Assembly (NCBI GenBank): GCA_963576475.1
Contig: OY754970.1
Span: 31,845,119 to 31,909,118, forward strand
DNA length: 64,000 nucleotides
Direction: 5' to 3'
Source of the DNA: Molanna angustata
Taxonomy: Eukaryota > Arthropoda > Insecta > Trichoptera > Molannidae
Position numbers and translations under genes: made by a program. Positions 23,563-33,525 of the stretch are shown piece after piece (the first letter of the stretch is position 1; each line of letters begins with the position of its first letter). The notes beneath the pieces are model-generated. The model saw only the letters and a program-made list of their open reading frames with translations, was not told the DNA's origin and did no database searches.

Positions 23563-24229
23563 TTTGGGGTAAGAAGTATTGTGGTATGTAGAGCTTACCA
23601 AAGTGCCAGAGTGGTCACTTGGTTAGAAGCGATTGCATACCAGCCGGAGCTGATATGCAAGCCTGTAATTGAGGTGGTAAGGTCGGTCAGTTGGACGTGT
23701 AGGTATTACCTGTTTGTCCGCCTTTAGCTACATACAACCCAAATGATATCTCAACCGCTTGGTTCGAACCTGGTGGCGGTCTGTTCGGATAGTCCCGACA
23801 GCTGAGCCACAGATTGATCGACCAAGCAACTGTGATACCGTATACAATAGATTAAATATTATTACCAAATATTACTCAGGTAGGAATGGTTGACAGATTG
23901 AAAGATATAACAGGAAATTTAACTTACTCTTTTATTTATCAAGATGATGATTACAATTGATGTTTACTAATATTACTTGGTACAGAAATGTCGAGTTATT
24001 ATTTAATGAATATAAATGTAAATTTGAAACGCGGACGATTTGAACAGCGATGAGCGGTCGGGCAGCGTGATGCCTAGCTTCGAGATCTGGATGAGCGGAA
24101 TGGTCTGGGCGCGCTGTGCTTCCCCTTAAATAGGAGACGGGCTGTGAATACGGCGCAGGGCAAGATGGCGCCTGCCGAAGTACTCAGCGCAGCGAAGCAC
24201 TGCGCGGCGCAATTGGCGCAATCGCCACA
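23563..24229 (-). repeat. 3' LTR (667 bp)
   Basis: Nearly identical to the other LTR apart from lacking the 187-bp duplication. On the minus strand it begins TGTGGCGATTGCGCC and ends in CTTACCCCAAA. It holds a TATTTAAG box about 105 bp in and an AATAAA about 190 bp further on. Confidence 0.8.
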
Positions 24230-24249
24230 GACCCCGCTGGCAGTCGCTT

Positions 24250-24285
24250 AGACGAAACACGACCCCTCCTCGAAGTTCAAAGTCC
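24250..24285 (-). promoter_or_regulatory. Candidate polypurine tract region
   Basis: On the minus strand CGAGGAGGGGTC lies about 30-40 bp upstream of the 3' LTR. A purine run there primes plus-strand DNA synthesis in LTR elements. The spacing is larger than usual, so the call is tentative. Confidence 0.35.
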
Positions 24286-24536
24286 TTACATTGCGTTCTG
24301 TGAAAGATAAAAAAAATTTTTAAAGCATTTGATTTGTTATGTTATTTTGTATAGGGTTTTCTTTTGAACCGCTATGTACATGTTATGTAATGAATTTCTA
24401 TACGAAAAGTAGTCTTTCCTAATACACAGTAATGTAATTATTTAAATACAACTTAATCTATACATATATAAAGTTAATCATATTATAAGTATAAATTTGT
24501 TTTTTTTTACAAAGTATGAAGTTACTTATCTTTTAA

Positions 24537-25010
24537 AAATATCTGCTGCTGGTATGATTTGCTGCTCTTGTGATGGCGTGTGGTTGCTCTGCTATTGAGG
24601 TGAATGGAGGAGTGTCGTCCTGCGTGTGCTGGCTGGACATCCTTATGTGTTCCTCAGTGGTATAGCTTGTTGGGTGTTGTTGATTGCGACTTCGTAGTGT
24701 ACCATTAATTGTGAATGGTCCCCAGTTTTCTGTTATGAAGTGTAGAAGTTCTATTTTTTGTTCAGGATGAAGTAGATGTGTTATGTATGTAGAAAATTGA
24801 TGCAGTTGTATGCGTGGATGCTTCGACTTTGTCGGGAATATCTTCCTGAAGTAGGTATTTATCCAGCTAGGCGAAATGGTTTGCAGTGTGCTCAGCGTGT
24901 GTATGCTTGTATATGAATATTCGACAGCTCCCTGCGTGTGCCGGCATGGGGCGAAGCACGGGGGTGTCTTGTGGTTTGCGGCGTGTCAGGCGTGACAGCT
25001 TTGGATGTGG
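24537..25010 (-). pseudogene. Open frame without start inside the LTR element
   Basis: A minus frame runs open for about 155 codons from just after a stop near 25000 to a stop at about 24537, and it includes HPEQKIELLHFITENWGPF. It is not recognised. Its position next to the 3' LTR and its lack of an ATG suggest residual element coding. A second, partly overlapping minus frame starts at about 25050 (MAHRKTLQAKLDIATSK). Neither is intact. Confidence 0.35.
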
Positions 25011-25479
25011 CGATATCCAGTTTAGCCTGTAGGGTTTTGCGGTGCGCCATGTTGACGGCTTTGAAGTGCATGGGACTTCAGTGTAACCTGGGTACATTTC
25101 GTGAAACCGGAGGATGTGATGTGAACTCCTCAGGGCGGTGACACGTAAATGTTGAGCAGCTTCGTTTCTTCATGCGTCGCAAGGAGGTTGACATTAGCTC
25201 TTTGCGTGCAGGCCATGAAGGAAGAGACGTTGTATGTCCAACAAAATCGTTCCTCGTCAGAGCAATGATGGCGATGACTTGGGGAAGACTTTGCGTGCTC
25301 TTGTAGTAAGTGTATGTGTGATGCTGGCACGGAGATGTTCTCAAAAGGCAAACGTTGCTGGTTCTTCAGCGGTGTTGAGCAGTGAGTATTGGCGGTACCA
25401 AAGATGATCCTCAGCGATGCTCCGGTTGAATGCTGGTATGATGTGAAGATGCAGTGGTTCATCCATAATTAATTTCTTC

Positions 25480-25650
25480 CCGGTAGTGATGCGGTAGAAT
25501 GCGGGGGCAGCTAGTTTCTGTATGAAGTCGTCCAGATGATGATGATGATGTGATTCATCATAAATAATTTTTTCTTATATGTAGTGATGCGGTTGAATGC
25601 GGGGGCAGCTAGTTGCTGTATGAAGTCGTCCAGATGATTCTTGTTGATGT
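25480..25650. repeat. 98-bp tandem duplication inside the LTR element
   Basis: GAATGCGGGGGCAGCTAGTT followed by GTATGAAGTCGTCCAGATGA occurs twice, offset by 98 bp, with a GATGAT run between the copies. Confidence 0.7.
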
Positions 25651-27310
25651 CTTTGATGCTCAATTTGAAATTTTAAAATTATACAATAGAATTATACAAT
25701 GTAAATGTTTGTACTTGCGTTGATTGATAGGTATAAAATAATGTTTGTTATAATTTGCAAGTTCCATTTGATTATAAGTATTTATAAGTATTATAAGTTC
25801 CATTTGATTTGATTTATAAGTATGTTTATAATATTTATTATTATTATGTATGCCATGTTTCAATGTTTTTATAATTTTAATGTTTTATAATACTTTTTGT
25901 AGTATTACATAGTTAATATAATATAGTTTAGTTTATAGTACCAGTTTGTTGCTGTATTATATAGTTAATATATAATAAGGTTTTAATGTTTTAATGTTTG
26001 ATTATAGTTAGGTATTTTTACTACCGTATATTATAGTTTCAATGTTTCTATATTCTGGAACGTATTCGCTATCGTATCGTATTATTTTTATTGTTCGATC
26101 ATGGTTTTATAGTTGTAGTGTTTTTTTATAAAAAATAAAATATTAAGTATAATATTTTGTAAATATTTTATAATGTTTTAGCTATTTGTAGCTGCTCGAT
26201 GTATCACGGCTTTTTATTTTTATTTATTTCGATTGTATTTAAAAACAATGTTTATTTGTAGTTAGTAATTGTTTAAATTTGCTTTCTATATTATAGTAAT
26301 AGTTTTAAACTTCCGTATCGTATGCTTGTTGGAGTTTTTTTTAGAATAATATTTTAATATTATAGTTTTAGAAGCATTAGTTTAGTTTATTTTCAAAAAA
26401 ATATTTCGAAAAAATATTTTAAAAATATATTATAATGTTCGTTTGCGTACGTAGTTTATTTTATTTAATTGTAATTGTATACAATTGTTTTATTCCTATT
26501 ATTATGTTTAGAAACGATGTATCTAATTTATTTAAATATTTAATGTATTTTATTTTTTCGACGTATACTATTATATTGGCGAAGATGTTTAAATATTTTT
26601 ATGCACGGTAACTTTCACTTTTGTGAATGGGGTATTGACCTGATCGTTATCGCTGTTATATAGGGGTTATACGAGTTCATTCAGCGAGCCTTTTGTTTGA
26701 AGTTCGTTTACCTCCTTTTTTATTACCGATGGACACGGTGTAACATTCTTAAACATATATTTGGTTTACTGAATTTTTACATAAAAATATGCGTTTTACG
26801 AATATAATAATTATTTAGCTATATGTTTCTAATTTTTAGTTTTTATGATATTAATTCTTATTTGGGAATGTAATATGTATTTTTTATTGATAATTTTTTA
26901 ATTTTTACGTATTACGATATTTAGCAAAAATAAATATTTTATGAGTTTCTATGAAATTTATTTTTAATTTTTATTTTTTTTCTCTGCGTTTTATCAATTA
27001 TGAACAAAATAAAATATTTATAATGACTTTAGGCTTTTAGAATGACTTTAGGTTTTTTAATAATATTATAATTTTTATACCTCTATTCGGCGTTTTGGTT
27101 CTCTGGCTTTTTGCTTTTTATTTTTATACCTTCGTCCTTTGTATGTATTTATTTATTTTCTGGTACTTTTGGTTTTTTTTTTAGGCAGCTTCTTTTTTAA
27201 TTGTTCCGTCTGGATTATTTTTGCGTCTCGTCAGTCATGAAAAAATATAAAGTACATATTAGTTATATATTAAACAATTGTAAGTTTGTTTATTTTGGTG
27301 GAATTTGCGT
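25651..27310. other. Very AT-rich LTR-element interior
   Basis: Long TTTTA/ATAAT-rich stretch with many stops in all frames. A short minus block near 26700 (IKKEVNELQTKG) could be Pol debris but is not long enough to call. Confidence 0.5.
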
Positions 27311-27311
27311 C

Positions 27312-27390
27312 TGAGCGTTTTTGAACGTTTTTGAACGTTTTTGAGCATTTTTGAGCGTTTTTGAGCGTTTTTGAGCGTTTTTTGAGCGGG
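27312..27390. repeat. 10-bp minisatellite (GAGCGTTTTT)n
   Basis: About seven to eight copies of GAGCGTTTTT with G/A and T-length variation, inside the LTR element. Confidence 0.8.
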
Positions 27391-27741
27391 TACACTTGTA
27401 ATTAATTTTTGACAAATTATAAGACAAATGTATTTAATATATTAGCTTGTAATATATGTGTTACCTGCTCGATTGATTCCGTTCATCCAGACCTCGCTGT
27501 TCAAGTATTAATTCCTGTTAAATCCTTTGTTTCTGTCGTGCAGTAAAATGTTACGCAGTATATTAATGAACACGTATTATTGTTCTGTTTAATAAAACTA
27601 CTGATTTTACGTTAAGAATGGCACAGTAGGTTGTGATAGGCTTACCAGATTTTTTACCACAGAATAACAATTGAAATTATGAGCACAAAATAAAATTACC
27701 TGAGTTTTTTTAAACGATTTCGGAATTTTACCAGTTTCTGA

Positions 27742-27962
27742 AGGTATGAGTGTGTTCAGAGACACGTTCGGATCACCAGTTTTGGACTGGTGGGTGTTCA
27801 GAGACACGATCGGGAGTCACCAGTTTTGGGACTGTTTAGAAGGTATGTTCAGACACGTTCGGGTCACCAGTTTTGGACTGGTGGGTGTTCAGAGACACGA
27901 TCGGGAGTCACCAGTTTTGGGACTGTTTAGAAGGTGTGTTCAGACACGTTCGGGTCACCAGT
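27742..27962 (-). repeat. 91-bp tandem repeat of the primer-binding region
   Basis: About 2.5 copies of a 91-bp unit. Each unit has two sub-repeats, so the region holds five PBS-like sites. Three are close to TGGTGACCCGAACGTG (minus strand; at 27763-27778, 27854-27869 and 27945-27960), the first with one mismatch. Two are the variant TGGTGACTCCCGATCGTG (at 27805-27822 and 27896-27913). The 27945-27960 site directly abuts the 5' LTR and is the likely functional one. Confidence 0.75.
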
Positions 27963-28817
27963 TTTGGGGGTAAGAAGTATTGTGGTATGTAGAGCTTACC
28001 AAAGTGCCAGAGTGGTCACTTGGTTAGAAGCGATTGCATACCAGCGTGAGCTGATATGCAAGCCTGTAATTGAGGTGGTAAGGTCGGTCAGTTGGACGTG
28101 TAGGTATTACCTGTTTGTCCGCCTTCAGCTACATACAACCCAAATGATATCGCAACCGCTTGGTTCGAACCTTGGTAACAGCTTACCAAAGTGCCAGAGT
28201 GGTCACTTGGTTAGAAGCGATTGCATACCAGCGTGAGCTGATATGCAAGCCTGTAATTGAGGTGGTAAGGTCGGTCAGTTGGACGTGTAGGTATTACCTG
28301 TTTGTCCGCCTTTAGCTACATACAACCCAAATGATATCTCAACCGCTTGGTTCGAACCTGGTGGCGGTCTGTTCGGATAGTCCCGACAGCTGAGCCACAG
28401 ATTGATCGACCAAGCAACTGTGATACCGTATACAATAGATTAAATATTATTACCAAATATTACTCAGGTAGGAATGGTTGACAGATTGAAAGATATAACA
28501 GGAAATTTAACTTACTCTTTTATTTATCAAGATGATGATTACAATTGATGTTTACTAATATTACTTGGTACAGAAATGTCGAGTTATTATTTAATGAATA
28601 TAAATGTAAATTTGAAACGCGGACGATTTGAACAGCGATGAGCGGTCGGGCAGCGTGATGCCTAGCTTCGAGATCTGGATGAGCGGAATGGTCTGGGCGC
28701 GCTGTGCTTCCCCTTAAATAGGAGACGGGCTGTGAATACGGCGCAGGGCAAGATGGCGCCTGCCGAAGTACTCAGCGCAGCGAAGCACTGCGCGGCGCAA
28801 TTGGCGCAATCGCCACA
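27963..28817 (-). repeat. 5' LTR (855 bp) with an internal 187-bp duplication
   Basis: Matches the 667-bp LTR, but the segment starting AGCTTACCAAAGTGCCAG occurs at both 27993 and 28180. The 188-bp size difference equals one 187-bp unit plus one extra G. Promoter-like and polyadenylation-like motifs (minus strand) are as in the other LTR. Confidence 0.8.
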
Positions 28818-28821
28818 TAAG

Positions 28822-29240
28822 GAAAGAACATGGGAATTTATTCGTTCTCGGATTTTGAGCTAATTCAACTGTTTCCTGCTTTCAGACACGTGATCATACT
28901 TTTTGCGTAGTCAAAAAGTATGATCATACTTTTTTCGTAGTCGAGTAGACGTAACATCAGTTGTTGTGTAAGAGTAATTTTGACATTTTGAGGAAGGTAG
29001 TTTTTAAGGCGGTTTAGTCCATGGAAAGATCGAAAAATCCGTTGGCTACTCCCTTTATGTGATCTGACCATAAGAGATTACAAATCATGATCAGACCAAG
29101 ATGTCTGACCTCAGAAGCAAAAGAAATGATTACATCGTTAAGAAGAACTTTCGGTAAAATAGTCGATTGTGTTGTTCTAAGGTACAGACGAAGACCCCCA
29201 ATCAGTATCTATCATAATATTAATGAAGAAGTTTGAGAGA
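28822..29240 (-). pseudogene. LINE ORF2 fragment, upstream half
   Basis: The minus strand gives SFASEVRHLGLIM, then in another frame FHGLNRLKNYLPQNVKITL, a tandemly duplicated DYxKSMI block, and DHVSESRKQL followed by a stop. The order and content match a CR1/Jockey-style region downstream of the polymerase core. It continues in frame into 23562-23005 once the LTR element is removed. Confidence 0.65.
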
Positions 29241-29654
29241 GATAAAAAAGATACAAAGTTTGGTCAATTCATTATTATTTTCTCAACACTTTATTAGTCA
29301 TATAAATGGAACATGAAAAAGAATTAGAAGAATAATAATTCCGAATGTCATTTCTAGTACGTAGTGCATTATACCTCATTGCCAATCATATTTTTCGTGC
29401 AAACCAGCATCCATATAACTGTCCACATTTAACAAGTGTATGAGTAATGCCAAAAATATTAAATAGGTGCAATAAAATTTGTTTTTAAATATGTTCTTAC
29501 AGACGGAAAAATTGTTCATATGTTCAGCAACGTTAAAATAATATACGCTACAGTACATTCTTATTTATCAAATTGAGATGTCTTTCGTGAAAACAGAATA
29601 ATATTCTCAATAAAAATATGTAGGTACATACTTAGTTCTATGTTTACTTAGATT
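29241..29654. other. Nothing recognised
   Basis: No supported gene or repeat. Confidence 0.4.
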
Positions 29655-30065
29655 AGGGCGCTCTAAGCCGTTCATAATGTCCGGAAACAGACGCTCGAAA
29701 GACACTCTGCGTCGTTCAGATTGAACGTCGAGTGTATGCACCAAAACGCTCGGTATAATAAATTGTCGGGTGAAAAACGCTCTGACAGTTATAGTATCTG
29801 TTGACTTCTATTTTATCTGTGGAATGATGACTTCTATTTGTTTCTGTGGTATCTATTATATCAGTTGACATTATTAATGATGACAATATGCATTCAAAAA
29901 GAGGTAAATTTATTAAAATATCATTCAACAATTTCCAATAAAAGGTCAGATATCATTATTTACACCACTGCCCAATTGTTGTCTTTCGATGAAAATGTAA
30001 CCTAAAAAAAGACATGTATGATAAATGACATTTGACATTTAAAACGCCCGATGCAGCCTACAGAT
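29655..30065 (-). mobile_element. MITE-like element, copy 2
   Basis: An inverted match to 4666-5160: its 29925-29995 segment is the reverse complement of about 4845-4920. The edges carry GTTCAGATTGAACG-type motifs. Non-coding. Confidence 0.55.
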
Positions 30066-30949
30066 TTAAACGCAGCCCAGGATCACTCGTAGACCAGTGG
30101 AAAACGCTAAATTTAAAGACTGAAAACATGATATTTATATTAAAACCGCCTAATGCACTATGAAGTTAGGTGTTAGTATGGGCAACTATCGCATGCGTTA
30201 AAATGGATTTATACGTGATTTAAATTATCGGAAACCCAAATTTTGTTGATTTTTTTGCAGTTTAAGAACAAACCTGAAGAGCGAGTCCCGTCAAACGGTG
30301 AAATCAAAACCCTGTATAATCACTATAAGAGCACTTTATACGGCTGACACAGTTTTAACCAAATAAAGTTATGCACTATTTATGAAAAGGTTGATCTGAA
30401 TATAATAATATGTTCGCTGTTTAGTTTCTATATTCAGATTCCATACTATCATCATTTTTACATTTCTTGGAATTCTTAATTGTCTACGGTGAAGTCATAC
30501 TCCTTATACATGTTCATACATGTCCAGTCTAAGTCAAATCATCATTCATACACATACCTAGAACGTTCAAACTTCAAACTGTCACCATCTTTTATTTTTA
30601 CCTATTATCTGTTTTAAGACCATAAAATACAGTGACATAAAAAAGTATACCTATCTCATAAACATGTATTTATTTCTTTATAAATACTACCGTTATTTTC
30701 TTCGTTGTTATTTTAAGTACCAATATGATAAGAATAAAACATTTGTTTACATGAAGAATTGAATATCCTCTTACTTATAATATATTTTCTTAAAAAATGA
30801 AAAATTTAAGAAAAGATATTATAAGCAAGATGAATTTATTTAATTCAAAAGGAAACACACAGCGATTTGCAAATTACAAAAGTCAACAATGAATTTTGAA
30901 TATTTGCCTAAATAGTTCCCACATCATCACTTAAACATGGTGGAATGGA
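30066..30949. other. Nothing recognised
   Basis: AT-rich DNA without supported features. Confidence 0.4.
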
Positions 30950-31594
30950 TGGTCCGAGTCTATTGCAGCTGCTTCCCTTTCATTGCCCTCAGAGAATAGT
31001 CAGGAACCCATCTTTATTTTATATCGACACACCTAGGACTAATTACTCACGCAATTCATTTGTTAATAGAGCATGTTATTGTTACAATAAAAACTGTATG
31101 AGTGACCCTAGGCTTGATATTTTTACGTCTAGTCTCTATATAATATACAGGAAGTGTTTGATGGAGATGGTTAAATTTTAACTGTGTTTTGGGTATGCCT
31201 GCGCTGGGACTGGTCTTTAGATTGACCCGACAACTTCAGCAAGTTCAGGAGAGTGTTGAGGGTTTCACTCGCTGGGATGGTGGACTGATGTACGAATTGT
31301 GTGCATTTTTTTCCTCTCCCATTATCTCCTCCTTTTCCTATTTTCCTCAAAGTCCCACCAAGCAATGACAACTTTTGTGTTCTTTTACTTTCCTTACTTT
31401 TTTATTTAGATTTAAGAATGTACGCATATATATGTTAGTGTTTGTTTATAATTGTTAAAGTGCACTTCACTATTTAGTAATAAGCTGTAAAACGTTTTTG
31501 GTACTTGAATTGTTTTGTATATGTAATTGTTTTATATACTCTGTAATGACTGTTTTGTTTACACTGAAATAAAATAAAATAAATAAAAATAAAC
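30950..31594 (+). pseudogene. 5'-truncated LINE 3' end (C-terminus, UTR, A-rich tail)
   Basis: The frame ending at 31181 contains LLPFHCPQ, NPSLFYIDTPRTNY, NRACYCYNKNCMS and LDIFTSSL. It aligns block for block with the C-terminus of the minus LINE at 56816-57595 (RFHCPL, NQSLFYIEPSKTNY, NRACTRYNRNCLS, LDLFASSF). A 400-bp UTR and an AATAAA-rich tail at 31568-31594 follow. It is a short 3' remnant of the same or a sister family. Confidence 0.75.
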
Positions 31595-32194
31595 TTGTTT
31601 CTCCAAAAGGGAGCAAATCCCTCTCCTCTCCTCCTCCTTTTCCCCTCCCTGACCCTTCCCTATATCCTAAACCCTCCTGCAATGCAACATATATGTAGGT
31701 TCAATAGTTTTTTGTTGTTAATTAACCCAAACATTTTATTCGTGATACTAAATAAGAACACTGTAATTGGCGCTATGAATAATTGTAATTTCATACTATT
31801 TTTGATAAAACTTAGAGCTGTGATGTTCATTCAAATAATAAAAATAAAACATGTAAATAGTAGATTAAGTTTGAAATTAAGATTAACGAATCACACGCGA
31901 CACACTAATCGTGCTAATTACTGCATTCTACGTATAAAATATACAACGACCATAAATAATTATTATTTTTTTATTTATTTTACAGTACAATCAGTCATAT
32001 CCATAATATATATGCACAAAATGATTTAACAGCATATGGACCAGTGAAGACTATCGATATATAATTAAATAAGTAAAAAAATAAATAAATTAATAAATAA
32101 ATAAATTAATTAAAAAAATAAATAAATAAATAAATAAATAATTAAATAAGTAACTCTATCTACTTCTAATTTCTACTTCTAATCTTTAACAGAA
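31595..32194 (+). mobile_element. Probable LINE 5' region with AAAT repeats
   Basis: Non-coding DNA upstream of ORF1, with AAAT/TTAA repeats at about 32060-32150. It may contain the 5' UTR of the LINE that follows; the true 5' end cannot be fixed from one copy. Confidence 0.4.
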
Positions 32195-33232
32195 ATGGAT
32201 TGTTGCAATAAATGCAAAACTAACATTTTTGATGATGGAATAAAGTGTATAGTTTGTGAAAGTCTTGTTTGCTACAGATGTGCTGGCTTCTCACTGAGAA
32301 ATTTTAATAAATTAAGTGGTGAATCTAAAAATGTATTTAAGTGTTTTAACTGCAAAGACGACCAAGCTACTATAAAAAACTCATCAAAAAATGTTGAAAA
32401 TTTTGAACTTGTCTCTGATAAATTTACGGATTACATAGATAAGAAATTTGACAAACTAAAGTATGATATATCAAGTATGATTAAGCAAACACTTGCCAAT
32501 GAGCTGAGCACAATATCTAACAGACTTGCTCATCTTGAAAAACTTGAAGACTCTATAAGCAATATTGTGGAAAAAAAGATATCAGAAGTATCTTGTTCAC
32601 TAAATTTTATGTCGGATCTTCAAGATGAACATAAGAATAGAATGCAAGCAATAGAGGAAGAATGTGATAAGCAAGGAAAAAAACTAAACCAAATTACGGA
32701 TTTAAAGAAAAAAGTAATGACACTGGAATGTAAAATAGAAGAATTTGATCAAAGGGAGCGACAAAATAATGTTGAAATAAGAGGAATCCCAGTAATTCCA
32801 AATGAAAATCTTGTTGAGTACATACAATCAATTGGGAGGTTCGTCAAATGTGAAATTAATTACCAAGATATCGATTCAATTTATAGAATCACACCCAAAG
32901 CACAAATGAAATTCCCCAAACCAATAATTGTGAAATTTAAAAATAACTTGAAAAGAGAAGAGTTGCTGACTCACATAAAGAATTACAATAAACAAAACCC
33001 TGATGAAAAACTGAATACGTTGCTGCTTGGTATCGCTGGCCCTGCTTCTTCTGTTTATGTTGCTGAACACCTGACGCATTTCACCAGAAGTTTACTACAA
33101 AAAGCAAAGAATACTGCGACTGAAAAGGACTACAAATATGCATGGGTCAGAGGAGGAAAAGTTTACATGAAGAAAAAGGAAGGTGACCGAGCATTTATAA
33201 TCTACAATGAGCAACAATTACATTCCATATGA
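32195..33232 (+). CDS. LINE ORF1: PHD-like zinc finger, coiled coil, nucleic-acid-binding protein
   Basis: The 345-residue protein is the ORF1 partner of the LINE ORF2 just downstream. In such elements ORF1 binds the element RNA and forms particles with it. The N-terminus has Cys pairs at 4/7, 18/21, 26/29 and 50/53, spaced like a PHD finger with Cys in the usual His position. Residues of about 60-195 are rich in charged heptads, consistent with a coiled coil. The block RERQNNVEIRGIP marks the start of an RRM-like region, and the C-terminus has the familiar GKVYMKKKEGD pattern. The frame is intact, and the start ATG at 32195 follows a stop-rich leader. About 290 bp separates it from ORF2. A PHD-type ORF1 is known from CR1-group LINEs; the exact family is inferred. 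Confidence 0.85.
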   Translation: MDCCNKCKTNIFDDGIKCIVCESLVCYRCAGFSLRNFNKLSGESKNVFKCFNCKDDQATIKNSSKNVENFELVSDKFTDYIDKKFDKLKYDISSMIKQTLANELSTISNRLAHLEKLEDSISNIVEKKISEVSCSLNFMSDLQDEHKNRMQAIEEECDKQGKKLNQITDLKKKVMTLECKIEEFDQRERQNNVEIRGIPVIPNENLVEYIQSIGRFVKCEINYQDIDSIYRITPKAQMKFPKPIIVKFKNNLKREELLTHIKNYNKQNPDEKLNTLLLGIAGPASSVYVAEHLTHFTRSLLQKAKNTATEKDYKYAWVRGGKVYMKKKEGDRAFIIYNEQQLHSI

Positions 33233-33525
33233 CAAAAGGAATTTCATATATTTACATTTACAAACCTTAACATTTTTTATACAGTATTAAAAATCACCCT
33301 CTTAAAAAGTTGTTCACTTCTAAATTTTACTAAATTTTTTATATGCTCAGTTTTGTTCTATTCATATACTTTGTATATTTACTTTTATAACGAAAGCCGT
33401 TTAATATTCGCTTTAATATCGGTGAATTCGATGTTCAAATACTTAAACATAATATCAGATATGCTTGGTTTTAATAACACTAAGAATACTATAACGAGAT
33501 ATAACCCAATTATCACTCTGCATGT

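Larger units (their letters stand above)
23563..28817 (-). mobile_element. LTR retrotransposon, Ty3/Gypsy-like, non-autonomous
   Basis: Direct repeats at 23563-24229 and 27963-28817 bound about 3.7 kb of DNA. The orientation is minus: beside the right-hand LTR lies TGGTGACCCGAACGTG (minus strand, 27960-27945), close to the tRNA-Trp 3' end complement that insect Gypsy elements use as primer site. A purine run (GAGGAGGGG, minus) sits about 30 bp before the other LTR. The LTRs begin TGTGGCG, carry a TATA-like TATTTAAG and a later AATAAA, all on the minus strand. The interior has no intact gag or pol, and 25.6-27.5 kb is very AT-rich. A 4-bp TAAG duplication flanks it. The LTRs look nearly identical apart from one duplication, so the insertion is probably recent. 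Confidence 0.8.

Noticed and set aside
23831..24229. A shorter LTR model with TGTGATACC as the start
   Set aside because: It has TG...CA ends, but identity between the two LTRs continues well beyond it, up to the TAAG duplication and the primer site.
31595..32029. 144-codon open frame upstream of LINE ORF1
   Set aside because: Low-complexity hydrophobic and Asn/Ile-rich translation of AT-rich DNA, and it overlaps the LINE leader. No recognised domain.
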